Shown: in pieces, positions 1-7,781 of the stretch
Position numbering within the stretch: the stretch's first letter is position 1
Layout of the letters: the number at the start of each line of letters is the position of its first letter
Source of the DNA: an uncultured Collinsella sp.
GTDB lineage: Bacteria > Actinomycetota > Coriobacteriia > Coriobacteriales > Coriobacteriaceae
DNA: 46,790 bases
Assembly (NCBI GenBank): GCA_902465105.1
Contig: CABQLM010000005.1
Coordinates: forward strand, 1-46,790
Reading direction: 5' to 3'
The notes under the pieces: generated by a model
Told to the model about the DNA's origin: nothing
The model's input: the letters and a program-made list of their open reading frames with translations, nothing else
Databases searched by the model: none
Translations under genes and position numbers: made by a program

Positions 1-566
1 TCCGCGCTCCCGAGGTCACCGAGGCAGTCCGCGACCTGCTCAAGGCCCGCGACGGCCTAATGCTGGGCATCTGCAACGGCTTCCAGGCCCTGGTCAAGCT
101 CGGCCTGGTGCCCTATGGCGACATCGTCGACGCCACACCCGATGCGCCCACGCTGACCTTTAACACCATCGGTCGTCACCAGAGCCGTCTGGTGCGCACT
201 CGCATCTCGTCCAATCTGTCCCCGTGGCTGTCGCAGTGCAGCCTGGACGACCCCTACACCGTCGCCATCAGCCACGGCGAGGGCCGCTTTGTCGCCAACG
301 ACGAGGTGCTCGCCCAGCTCATCGCCAACGGCCAGGTCGCCACGCAGTACGTGGGCGAGGACGGCAAGCCCAGCATGGATCTCTCCGTCAACCCCAACGG
401 CTCCGCACTCGCCATCGAGGGCATCACGAGCCCCGACGGCCGTGTCCTGGGCAAGATGGGCCATGCCGAGCGTCGCGGCGACAACCTGTACCGCAACGTA
501 CCCGAGCATGTTCCCGGCGATAAGTTCATGCCGATCTTTGAAAGCGGCGTAGCCTACTTCGCTTAA
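1..566 (+). CDS. purL: Phosphoribosylformylglycinamidine synthase, C-terminal part (partial)
   Basis: The reading frame is open from base 3 and enters from outside the window. About 187 residues are visible. They form the glutamine amidotransferase domain of the large, single-chain FGAM synthase of purine biosynthesis, which converts FGAR, glutamine and ATP to FGAM. The nucleophile motif GICNGFQAL lies near the start of the visible part, and an SHGEGRF segment and a C-terminal GKMGHAERR segment follow, all typical of this domain. The stop at 564-566 is followed by a strong terminator, so purL is the last gene of its transcript. The synthetase part of the protein lies upstream and cannot be checked here. 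Confidence 0.93.
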   Translation, partial: RAPEVTEAVRDLLKARDGLMLGICNGFQALVKLGLVPYGDIVDATPDAPTLTFNTIGRHQSRLVRTRISSNLSPWLSQCSLDDPYTVAISHGEGRFVANDEVLAQLIANGQVATQYVGEDGKPSMDLSVNPNGSALAIEGITSPDGRVLGKMGHAERRGDNLYRNVPEHVPGDKFMPIFESGVAYFA

Positions 567-603
567 TACGTCCCCATCGGGTACAATCCCCTCGGGTAAC
601 AAC

Positions 604-640
604 ACCCGCCACCGGCACCCCCGGTGGCGGGTTCTTTTTT
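604..640 (+). terminator. Rho-independent terminator after purL
   Basis: A perfect 12-bp stem (604-615 with 621-632, arm ACCCGCCACCGG) has a 5-nt loop and is followed directly by TCTTTTTT. It lies 38 bases after the purL stop and just before the next gene's ribosome site. Confidence 0.93.
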
Positions 641-665
641 GCTTCGCGCATACAGGAAGGACACC

Positions 666-1601
666 ATGGAAAGCCGCAAGCCGTATCTCGCCACCCTGCC
701 CGGACTCATCCTGGGTTGTCTCGTTTGCTGCGCGCTCTGGGGATCAGCCTTCCCCTGCATCAAGATCGGCTACAGCCTCTTTGGCATCCCGGCGCACGAC
801 AGCGCCTCGCAGTTGTTCTTCGCCGGTCTGCGCTTCACCCTTGCCGGCATGTTGGTCATTATCGGCATGAGCGCAGCCCAGCGCCGACCGCTCGTTCCGC
901 AAGCGCGTGATATCAAGCCCATCTGCATCTTGTCGCTCTTCCAGACCGTCGGTCAGTACTTCTTTTTCTACCTGGGACTCTCGCGTGCCAGCGCCATGTC
1001 GAGCTCCATCATCGAGGCCAGCGCCAACTTCTTGGCTATCCTCTTTGCCGCCCTGGCGTTTCGCACCGAAAAACTCAATGCGCCCAAGGTGCTCGGCTGC
1101 GTGTTGGGCTTTACCGGCGTTGCGCTCGTCAACCTTTCGGGCGCAGATGGCACCTTTGGCTTTACGCTCGACGGCGAGGGCTTTATCCTGGCCTCCACCG
1201 TCGCCGGCGCCCTTTCGACCTGCCTCATCGGCATCTTCTCGCGCGAGCACGACGGCGTCTTGCTTGCCGGCTGGCAGTTTTTAGTTGGAGGTCTGGTCCT
1301 CACCGCCATTGGCCTTTTGATGGGCGGCGCGCTCTCCCCCACGGCAATCGTCCCCGCCATCGCGCTCATCATCTACATGGCGCTTATCTCCGCAGTCGCC
1401 TACTCGCTGTGGTCACGCCTGCTTGCCGTCAACCCCGTCAGCCGCGTCTCGGTCTTTGGCTTTATGAACCCGGTCTTCGGCGTGCTGCTGAGCGCACTGC
1501 TACTTGGCGAGGGTGCTGGCACGAGCCCCGTCACCGTAATCGTGGCCCTGCTGTTGGTCTGCGGCGGCATCATTATCGTCAACAGGCCCAAAAAAGCCTA
1601 G
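666..1601 (+). CDS. EamA-family (DMT) transporter
   Basis: This 311-residue integral membrane protein belongs to the drug/metabolite transporter superfamily, with about ten hydrophobic segments and two EamA repeats. Typical signs are the LWGSAFPCIKIG start of the first repeat and the PVFGVLLSALLLGE segment late in the second. Such proteins export or exchange small metabolites across the cytoplasmic membrane; the substrate cannot be read from sequence. An ATG at 666 is preferred over an upstream in-frame start because AGGAAGG (654-660) sits five bases before it and the extra residues upstream run through the purL terminator. A second EamA gene lies at 45265. Confidence 0.88.
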   Translation: MESRKPYLATLPGLILGCLVCCALWGSAFPCIKIGYSLFGIPAHDSASQLFFAGLRFTLAGMLVIIGMSAAQRRPLVPQARDIKPICILSLFQTVGQYFFFYLGLSRASAMSSSIIEASANFLAILFAALAFRTEKLNAPKVLGCVLGFTGVALVNLSGADGTFGFTLDGEGFILASTVAGALSTCLIGIFSREHDGVLLAGWQFLVGGLVLTAIGLLMGGALSPTAIVPAIALIIYMALISAVAYSLWSRLLAVNPVSRVSVFGFMNPVFGVLLSALLLGEGAGTSPVTVIVALLLVCGGIIIVNRPKKA

Positions 1602-1645
1602 CGAGCTCACCTTTTTAGAAAGGGTGTTCGCACACTTTAGCTTAA

Positions 1646-2437
1646 TGGAGTACGCAGCTCAAGATGATGCAGGACCTGGGCTCGACCGTCATCACCGCAA
1701 CCTCGAGCTACACCCTGTTGTTGGCCGAGGAGATCACGAAGCGCGGTCTGCGCGACAAGCTCCACCTGACGCGCGGCGTCATCGGCTCGGAACGTTGGGG
1801 CGAAAAGATGCGCCAGCGCATCCAAAACGAACTGGGCATCGAGATCTTCGATATCTACGGGCTCACCGAGATTTACGGGCCGGGCATCGGCATCTCGTAC
1901 CGCGAGCACGACGGCATGCATATTCGATCCGATTACGTGTACTTCAAGATCGTCGACCTCAAGACCGGCAAGGTCCTTCCCGACGGCGATGTGGACGAAC
2001 TGGCGCTCACCACCCTGCGCAAACAGGGCGCACCGCTTATCCGCTACCGCACACACGACTTGACGCGCATCATCCCCGGCAAATGCGCCTGCGGCCTTGC
2101 CCACCGCGCATCGATACCCTAGCGGGACGCACCGACGACATGATTAAGGTCAAGGGTTGCAATATGTTCCCCGCGCAGATCGAGGAAATCCTTAAATTTG
2201 TAGACGGCGCGAGCTCGGGGTACCAAGTAATGATTGAGGCCGTCAACGGTCGCGATGTGCTTGAGCTGCTGTTCGAAAGCGAGCTGACGAGCGCCGAGCG
2301 CGATGCATGCGAGCGCGAAGTGGCCGCCGTCTTTAAGGCCAAGATCGGCTGCACGCCCAAGGCGACCGCCGTACCGCTCGGTGAGTTGCCGCGTTCCGAG
2401 AAAAAAGACGAAGCGTATCTTCGACAGCCGTTACTAG
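1646..2437 (+). pseudogene. Phenylacetate-CoA ligase remnant (paaK-like), truncated and twice frameshifted
   Basis: Roughly 260 codons of the C-terminal part of a PaaK-type AMP-forming acyl-CoA ligase remain. Visible family motifs in order are KMMQDLGSTVITATSSY, the YGLTE adenylation motif, RYRTHDLT, RIDTLAGRTDDM and VKGCNMFP. The first ~170 residues of a ~430-residue family member are missing; similarity begins near 1646 with a stop just upstream. The frame changes near 2090-2110, between the CACG motif and PRID. It changes again in the A6 run at 2401-2406, after which the expected family ending TKRIFDSRY and a TAG (2435-2437) are still readable. One deletion and two frameshifts make a working enzyme very unlikely. 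The intact gene used phenylacetate or a related aryl acid, ATP and CoA. Confidence 0.88.
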
Positions 2438-2507
2438 TCCCAACTGCTACCGCAAGGGGCGCTTGGCCAGCATATTGGTCAAGCGCCCCTTGCGGTAGCA
2501 GTTGGGA
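2438..2507. repeat. Long inverted repeat (32-bp arms) after the paaK remnant
   Basis: Arms 2438-2469 and 2476-2507 are complementary over 32 positions with a single mismatch/wobble near the loop, leaving a 6-base centre (GCATAT). The repeat begins at the base after the last paaK stop codon. No T-run follows on either strand, so it is not a classical terminator, although such a hairpin could protect or end transcripts from both convergent genes. It may instead be a palindromic mobile unit. The near-perfect arms beside a decayed gene suggest recent origin or selection for pairing. Confidence 0.85.
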
Positions 2508-2567
2508 TTGATCGGCAAGTCGCCGAAAACACGTGAGCGCTGGCGCGCACGACGTAACAGGCGAACG

Positions 2568-2614
2568 TCGGGGCCGCAAATCAAACGTATCTACAGCTTG
2601 GTTCGCGGCCCCGA
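2568..2614. other. Hairpin downstream of kdgT
   Basis: A 10-bp perfect GC-rich stem (2568-2577 with 2605-2614, arm TCGGGGCCGC) has a 27-base loop, 40 bases beyond the kdgT stop. There is no T-run. A smaller 5-bp hairpin lies at 2512-2526. These may end or stabilise the kdgT message; otherwise 2508-2653 holds nothing I recognise. Confidence 0.4.
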
Positions 2615-2653
2615 AGACATGGCTACGCACCTTAACTCAATTGATCGTGGATA

Positions 2654-3676
2654 TTATTCACCATCTATATCGGTCGCGACGGCCTCCTCAATAGCCTCGA
2701 CACCGGCAACCGACAGGTCCTCCTTACCCTGACAGAACTTCTTGTCGACCCAACCGGTCAGAATCGGGGCCATGATTGCCGTGATGATAACGGCGGTGGC
2801 AATCTGGGCATACGCCGTAGGCGCAAGCTCGGCATAGCGCGGCGCGACCTCAGCAAGGGCAACCGGCGTGGTCATAGCGGTACCGGCGATGGTGGAACAA
2901 GCCACGGCAGCCCTTCCGTTGCCGCCGCACAAGCGCTCAAAGGCAAAGGTGATGGGACCGACGATAAAGAGTGTGATGAGGCCCAGCAGGATGCCCGAGA
3001 TGCCGCCGGTAATAAAGCTCGACAAGCTCATGGACGCACCGAGCTGAAAACCGATGACAGCAATTGCAGGATTGGCGCCGGGAACCAGCAGGTTCTTAAT
3101 GAACGGAAAGAGGTTGCCCAGAACCATGCCGATCACGAGTGGCAGGATGGAGCCGATGATGGTGCCAACGGGAATGTTGGCAAGACCAGAGACACCAAGG
3201 ATGATCATGGTAACCGCGGGGCCTGCCGTAAAGAACAGGATGCCCACGGCGCCCTGCTCGGACTCATCGCCGAACTCGCCCATGATGCCCGTGTAGAGGG
3301 CCATGTTGCAGAAGGTGATACCGCCGATGATAGAAACGGAACTCAGACCCAAAAAGTTGTCGTTGAAGAAATATGCCACACCCAGACCGAGCGCCGCCGC
3401 GACGATAAGTTTGGGAATCAGCACAACGATGCCGGTCTTAATGGCGCCCGGCGTAGACTTAAAGCTAATGCCAGCGCCCACAAACAGCAAGATGGCGGCA
3501 ACGATGGTGTTGGAGCCGCCGCGGCAGGCAGCGGTAAAGAAGCCGCCGATTTCGAAGACCTGCGGGCAGAAGGTATTGAGCAAAAGGCCGACGATCATCG
3601 GGTAGATCATGATGTCGCCCGGGATGCGTGGTACCTTGAATTTCTTTTGCTCGCTGGCGGTTGCTTCCTGTGCCAT
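2654..3676 (-). CDS. kdgT: 2-keto-3-deoxygluconate permease family transporter
   Basis: This 340-residue, very hydrophobic protein of the KdgT family is expected to import 2-keto-3-deoxygluconate or a related sugar acid by proton symport. Family features are the N-terminal RIPGDIMIYPMIVG segment, GGSNTIVAAILLFVGAG, the GITFCNMALYTGIMGEFGDE segment and TIAGTAMTTPVALAEVAP near the C-terminus. The ATG at 3676 is chosen because the residues before it in the longer frame are not family-like and GGAAATGGGG precedes it on the minus strand. No kdgK/kdgA or pectin gene is adjacent, so the physiological substrate is open. The region upstream (3677-3817) contains the palindrome TGGTACCA near 3742. Confidence 0.88.
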   Translation of the reverse strand: MAQEATASEQKKFKVPRIPGDIMIYPMIVGLLLNTFCPQVFEIGGFFTAACRGGSNTIVAAILLFVGAGISFKSTPGAIKTGIVVLIPKLIVAAALGLGVAYFFNDNFLGLSSVSIIGGITFCNMALYTGIMGEFGDESEQGAVGILFFTAGPAVTMIILGVSGLANIPVGTIIGSILPLVIGMVLGNLFPFIKNLLVPGANPAIAVIGFQLGASMSLSSFITGGISGILLGLITLFIVGPITFAFERLCGGNGRAAVACSTIAGTAMTTPVALAEVAPRYAELAPTAYAQIATAVIITAIMAPILTGWVDKKFCQGKEDLSVAGVEAIEEAVATDIDGE

Positions 3677-3817
3677 GAAACCCCATTTCCGCTGACACGG
3701 GACAAAAGCCCACGTCATGCTTTGCTACAGTAAAGTTTGACCATGGTACCAGAAGAAGCAGACCAGCTCAGTGAGAAATTCGATTCGTTGAGTCAGGATG
3801 GTAAGCGCGCCCTGCTT

Positions 3818-4141
3818 TTAAACAAGGCTCAAAACGATATAGAGCACGATACCCAAGACGCAGCACCACAACATCGACTTTGTCTTGATTGCCACCGCCA
3901 CGACACCGGCAGCCGCAATCCAGGGCATCAAGCCCTGCCACAAGCCGGCGTCGAAAGCGCCAGGGCTTATCAAATCGTTAGCGACCAGTGCCGCAAAGGC
4001 GGCGGGCGGAATATAACCCAAGGCCTCGGTAACGCGGGGCGACAGCGTTCTCCCGCGCAAGGCATACGCCGGGGCGATGCGGAAAAACGCGATGGCCGCC
4101 CAAGACGACAGCCACAGGACCAAAAACTCATTAACGGGCAT
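3818..4141 (-). CDS. azlD: AzlD-family branched-chain amino acid exporter small subunit
   Basis: This 107-residue protein has three to four hydrophobic segments (LWLSSWAAIAFFRIAPAY, ALGYIPPAAFAALVAND, and LYIVLSLV at the end). It matches the AzlD family, whose members partner AzlC to export branched-chain amino acids and analogues. The ATG at 4141 lies inside the end of azlC, overlapping by 11 bases, so the pair is translationally coupled. Upstream in-frame starts would add residues encoded deep in azlC and are less likely. Confidence 0.88.
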   Translation of the reverse strand: MPVNEFLVLWLSSWAAIAFFRIAPAYALRGRTLSPRVTEALGYIPPAAFAALVANDLISPGAFDAGLWQGLMPWIAAAGVVAVAIKTKSMLWCCVLGIVLYIVLSLV

Positions 4142-4823
4142 CGCGAGCACCCCTTCCTTCGGCGAGAGCATCGCACACAAGCGCCGCGGCAACGCCGACG
4201 AGCACGCTTGCCGGCACGGCGATATTCGTCCACCCCAAGAACTTGCATATGGCGACGGACACCGCGGCCAAAACGGCAGCTATGATATTGCCGCGCGACA
4301 GCCTCTGCGAAAAGAGCAGGCAGATAAAGAGCGAGGTACAAACAAACCCTGCGATAGCGGTGGGAACATCGACAACGGCACCGACAGCGGCGCCCATCGT
4401 GCACGAGACGCCCCATGTTGCGATAAGGATCGCGTTGAGCACGAAGGACTCGCGCGGACCCCAATCCTCCCCCTCAACCAACTTGGCAAGCGAGATACCG
4501 TATGCCTCCTCGGTGAGCGTCGCGGCAACGGCCAGCGTCTGACGCTTCGAGGCACCCCTCAGATGCGGTGCGATCGATGCCGAATAAAGCGCAAACCGCG
4601 AGGAGATTGCGGCCACACTTGCGACAATCGATGGCGCCGGTACACCCGCCAGCCACAGGTTGCAGACCATAAATTGGCCGCAACCCGTCACAAACGTGCT
4701 GCTCAGGGCAAAGACCATCCAGGGTTCCATCCCTGTCTGCGCCATAATCATTCCGCACGGCGCGCCTATCGCAACATAGGTAAGCATCACCGGCCAGACG
4801 GTTTTAACGATCCTAGAGACCAT
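4131..4823 (-). CDS. azlC: AzlC-family branched-chain amino acid permease large subunit
   Basis: This 230-residue membrane protein has the AzlC hallmarks: PCGMIMAQTGMEPW, the STFVTGCGQFMVCNLWLAGVP region and the TLTEEAYGISLA segment. With AzlD it should form an exporter of branched-chain amino acids. I take the ATG at 4823 because GGGAGCGG precedes it on the minus strand. The open frame continues upstream to a TTG at 4892, but that stretch lacks family similarity and would run into the leader of the divergent HD gene. The divergent start region shared with the gene at 4949 is about 125 bp. Confidence 0.87.
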   Translation of the reverse strand: MVSRIVKTVWPVMLTYVAIGAPCGMIMAQTGMEPWMVFALSSTFVTGCGQFMVCNLWLAGVPAPSIVASVAAISSRFALYSASIAPHLRGASKRQTLAVAATLTEEAYGISLAKLVEGEDWGPRESFVLNAILIATWGVSCTMGAAVGAVVDVPTAIAGFVCTSLFICLLFSQRLSRGNIIAAVLAAVSVAICKFLGWTNIAVPASVLVGVAAALVCDALAEGRGARDAR

Positions 4824-4948
4824 ACCGCTCCCATTCTGGTAAGTCGTCTGCGATGCGCCTCGCAACGCAGCGGAAATATCGACCGGCGGCAATAAAGTTC
4901 GCCTACAATTGCCACCGGATCGAAAGACGTATCTGTAAGGAAGTCATT

Positions 4949-5761
4949 ATGACAGTTATCGATCGAGCTCGGGCGTCCGAGGCCTTTAAAACCTATACCA
5001 ATGCCTATGATGCCGCCAACCCGCGTATCGCCCTCAAGATCGAACATACCTATCATGTGGCCGAGACATGCGATGCCGTGGCGCGCGAACAGGGCTGGGC
5101 GCCAGAGGATATTGACCTGGCATGGCTTTGCGGCCTGCTACACGATATGGGCCGCTTTGAACAGCTGCGACGCTGGGACACCTTTAAGGACGCCGAGAGC
5201 ATGAGCCATGCTGCGCTCGGCGTCGAGGTCCTCTTTGGCGAGCATCCCGCCGATGCACCCGCCACGACAAACATCCGTGACTTTATCGAAACCGATGCGC
5301 ATGACGAGCTCATCCGCGCAAGCATTGCCTATCACAGCGATTTCCGTCTGCCTGCACAGCTCGACATACGCACGCTGCGCTTCTGCGATATCGTGCGCGA
5401 TGGCGACAAGATCGACATTATGCGCACCATCGCCGACAGCACCGTCGACACCATCCTCAAGGTTGATGAGGATACATTTCTCGCCAGCCACTTCTCGGTA
5501 CCGACGCTTGCCGCCTTTGCCGAACACCGCTGCGTCGCACGCGACGAACGCGATGAGTCGGCCGACTACTTGGTGGGCCTCATCTGCTTTATGTTTGAGC
5601 TCGTCTATCCCGCAAGCCGCGCGCTGGCGCGCGAGCAGGGCGATATCTACCGTCTGCTCGACGCGCCCTTTGGTATCACGCGCCCCTTTACCGACCCCGC
5701 CACACAGGCAACCTGGAGTCATCTTAAGGGCGAGCTGCGCAGCTGGCTGGCAAGCGCCTAG
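4949..5761 (+). CDS. HD-domain metal-dependent phosphohydrolase
   Basis: This 270-residue cytoplasmic protein carries an HD domain. The metal ligands are seen as H in KIEHTYHVAE, the HD pair in CGLLHDMGRFEQ, and later histidines including ASIAYHSDF. HD proteins hydrolyse phosphomonoesters or phosphodiesters such as nucleotides; which substrate this one uses cannot be told from sequence. The ATG at 4949 follows a good AAGGAAG site; upstream in-frame residues look non-coding. Its stop overlaps by 4 bases the stop of the convergent etfA-like gene. It is transcribed apart from both neighbours. Confidence 0.82.
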   Translation: MTVIDRARASEAFKTYTNAYDAANPRIALKIEHTYHVAETCDAVAREQGWAPEDIDLAWLCGLLHDMGRFEQLRRWDTFKDAESMSHAALGVEVLFGEHPADAPATTNIRDFIETDAHDELIRASIAYHSDFRLPAQLDIRTLRFCDIVRDGDKIDIMRTIADSTVDTILKVDEDTFLASHFSVPTLAAFAEHRCVARDERDESADYLVGLICFMFELVYPASRALAREQGDIYRLLDAPFGITRPFTDPATQATWSHLKGELRSWLASA

Positions 5762-6963
5762 TGCCCAAGTTGGGCCAGCAGCTCCTCAACGACCTCGACG
5801 GCGTCGCCGACGACCTTGTACTGGGCGGCGCCAAAGATGGGAGCATCCGGGTCCTCATTGATGGCGACAATGCACTCCGCCCCACCGATGCCGGCAAGAT
5901 GCTGGATGGCACCCGAGACGCCAACGCTCACGAGGAGCTTGGGCGAGACCGACACGCCCGTCTGGCCAATCTGGTGGCGATACTCCAGCCAGCCCGCCTC
6001 CACGACGGGTCGTGTGCAGCCAAGCTCGGCGCCCAGGGCCTCGGCGAGCTTTCGCATCAGGGGCAGGTTTTTCTTGGACCCGACACCGCGACCCACCACA
6101 ACCAGACGCTCGGCATCGGCAATCGAAACCTGCTGGCCCCATTCCTCGGCGAGAATCGAGATTTCGACGCGGGCCTTAACGTCATCCGCAAGGCATACCT
6201 GGGTAATCGTTCCGGAGCGGCTATGGTCAAAGTCGGGCGCCTTAAAGATGCCGGGGCGCACCGTTGCCATCTGAGGACGGTGGTTGGGGCAAATAATGGT
6301 GGCCATCAAGTTGCCGCCAAACGCCGGGCGCGTCTGCTGCAGCAGGCCCGTCTCCGTATCCATCGAAAGCACTGTGCAGTCGGCCGTAAGGCCCGTCCGC
6401 AGGCGCACGGCAACGCCAGGCGCCAGCTCGCGGCCAAAGGCGGTCGCACCGTACAGAATGGCTTCGGGCTTGCGCTCGGCTACCAAATCGCAGATGAGGC
6501 GAGCATAGACCTCCGCGTCGTTCTGACGCAGGCGCTCGTCACGACAGACCAGTACTTCGTCCGCGCCGGCGCAAACCAGATGCTCTAGATCTCCGAGCGA
6601 GCCTTCGGGGCCCATGCCGACCAGCGCCACCAGGCGACAGCCGCGTACATCGGCAAGCTCGCGGCCCTTACCCATGAGCTCGAAGGCCACGGATGCCACG
6701 GCATCGTGCTCGTCAGTTTGCACGAAGACCCAAATGTCTCGATATGCGTCAAGGTCTGCCGCACTGGTGGCCTCATCGCGCTCGATCGAGATGGCGTTGA
6801 CGGGACAGGCGTCGACGCACCCGCCGCACAGGATGCAGCCGTCGGTTACGTGGGCACAGCGATTGGGGCGCTCACCCTCCGCCACAATACCGCCCGAGGC
6901 GCAAGCGCGAACGCAGCGACCGCAGCCGATACAGGCTTCGCTATCGATAATCAGTCCGCTCAT
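5758..6963 (-). CDS. etfA: Electron transfer flavoprotein alpha subunit with N-terminal ferredoxin domain (LctC-like)
   Basis: The 401-residue protein begins with two 4Fe-4S motifs (Cys 11-14-17-21 and Cys 43-46-49-53). The N-terminal ETF-alpha domain follows, then the FAD-binding C-terminal domain (VGRGVGSKKNL, near residues 290-300, and the ISPKLLVSVGVSGAIQH-type segment, seen here as VSPKLLVSVGVSGAIQH). Ferredoxin-fused EtfA next to EtfB and a GlcD-type FAD enzyme is the arrangement of the electron-bifurcating or confurcating lactate dehydrogenase LctBCD of Acetobacterium woodii. By analogy it would carry electrons between FAD, ferredoxin and NAD(H). Its ATG directly abuts the etfB stop, so the genes are co-transcribed. 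Confidence 0.92.
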   Translation of the reverse strand: MSGLIIDSEACIGCGRCVRACASGGIVAEGERPNRCAHVTDGCILCGGCVDACPVNAISIERDEATSAADLDAYRDIWVFVQTDEHDAVASVAFELMGKGRELADVRGCRLVALVGMGPEGSLGDLEHLVCAGADEVLVCRDERLRQNDAEVYARLICDLVAERKPEAILYGATAFGRELAPGVAVRLRTGLTADCTVLSMDTETGLLQQTRPAFGGNLMATIICPNHRPQMATVRPGIFKAPDFDHSRSGTITQVCLADDVKARVEISILAEEWGQQVSIADAERLVVVGRGVGSKKNLPLMRKLAEALGAELGCTRPVVEAGWLEYRHQIGQTGVSVSPKLLVSVGVSGAIQHLAGIGGAECIVAINEDPDAPIFGAAQYKVVGDAVEVVEELLAQLGH

Positions 6964-7779
6964 CTATGCCATCTCCTCGATAATCTTGGCGAGTTTTGCC
7001 GCCTGCTCGGACGCCGTGCCCTCAACGGCCTCACACGTTTGGTCGCGGTCGGGCACAAACGAGCACACGACCTGCGTCGGCGAACCGGCAAGACCGCAAC
7101 GCGAGGGATCGGCGTTCACGTCGGCAGCGCCGACCACGCGCACGTCCGCTTCCTCGGCCGCGCGAATGCCAGCAATACTCGGCATGCGCAGCTGGCCAAT
7201 CTCCTTGGCAGTCGTCATCGCGCATGGCATCTCCAGATATACCGTTTCCTCGCCGGCGTCACAGCCGTGGACAAGCGCCAGCGAGCCGCAAGTCGTAAAG
7301 CCCGCGCTCTGCACGCAACTCACGTCGGTCACGCAGGGAATCTCAAAGGCTCCGGCAAGCTCGGGACCAATCTGGGCCGTATCGCCGTCAACTGCCATCT
7401 TGCCGCAAATGAGCAGGTCAAAGTCCTCGTCGAGCGCCTCGATGCCACATTTGAGGGCATAGGTGGTAGCCAGGGTATCGGCACCCGCAAAGGCGCGATC
7501 GGTTAGCAACAGCGCGTCATCGGCGCCGCGGGCGATGCAGTCGCGCAGCAGCGACTCGGTCGCGGGGATGCCCATCGACACCACCGTCACGCGCACATCC
7601 ATGCCAAAGCCGATAAAGTCGTCCTTGAGCGACAGAGCGCATTCCAGAGCGCTTGCATCGAACGGATTGATAACCGCCTGCTTGCCGTCACGCACGATGG
7701 TATTGGTTTTGGGGTCCATCTTGACCTCGGTGCTTCCCGGCACCGCCTTGACGCACACCACCATATGGAATTCGCTCAT
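6964..7779 (-). CDS. etfB: Electron transfer flavoprotein beta subunit (LctB-like)
   Basis: This 271-residue ETF beta subunit starts with the conserved VVCVKAVPGSTEVK and NPFDASALECAL segments. The AVDGDTAQIGPELA signature and the C-terminal MPCAMTTAKEIGQLRMPS region also fit. It should pair with the EtfA at 5758. In bifurcating members this subunit holds the second FAD and contacts NAD(H). The ATG at 7779 is preferred to the GTG at 7785 because a GGGGG-rich site lies about nine bases before it. It starts three bases after the stop of the upstream FAD enzyme. Confidence 0.92.
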   Translation of the reverse strand: MSEFHMVVCVKAVPGSTEVKMDPKTNTIVRDGKQAVINPFDASALECALSLKDDFIGFGMDVRVTVVSMGIPATESLLRDCIARGADDALLLTDRAFAGADTLATTYALKCGIEALDEDFDLLICGKMAVDGDTAQIGPELAGAFEIPCVTDVSCVQSAGFTTCGSLALVHGCDAGEETVYLEMPCAMTTAKEIGQLRMPSIAGIRAAEEADVRVVGAADVNADPSRCGLAGSPTQVVCSFVPDRDQTCEAVEGTASEQAAKLAKIIEEMA

Positions 7780-7781
7780 CT

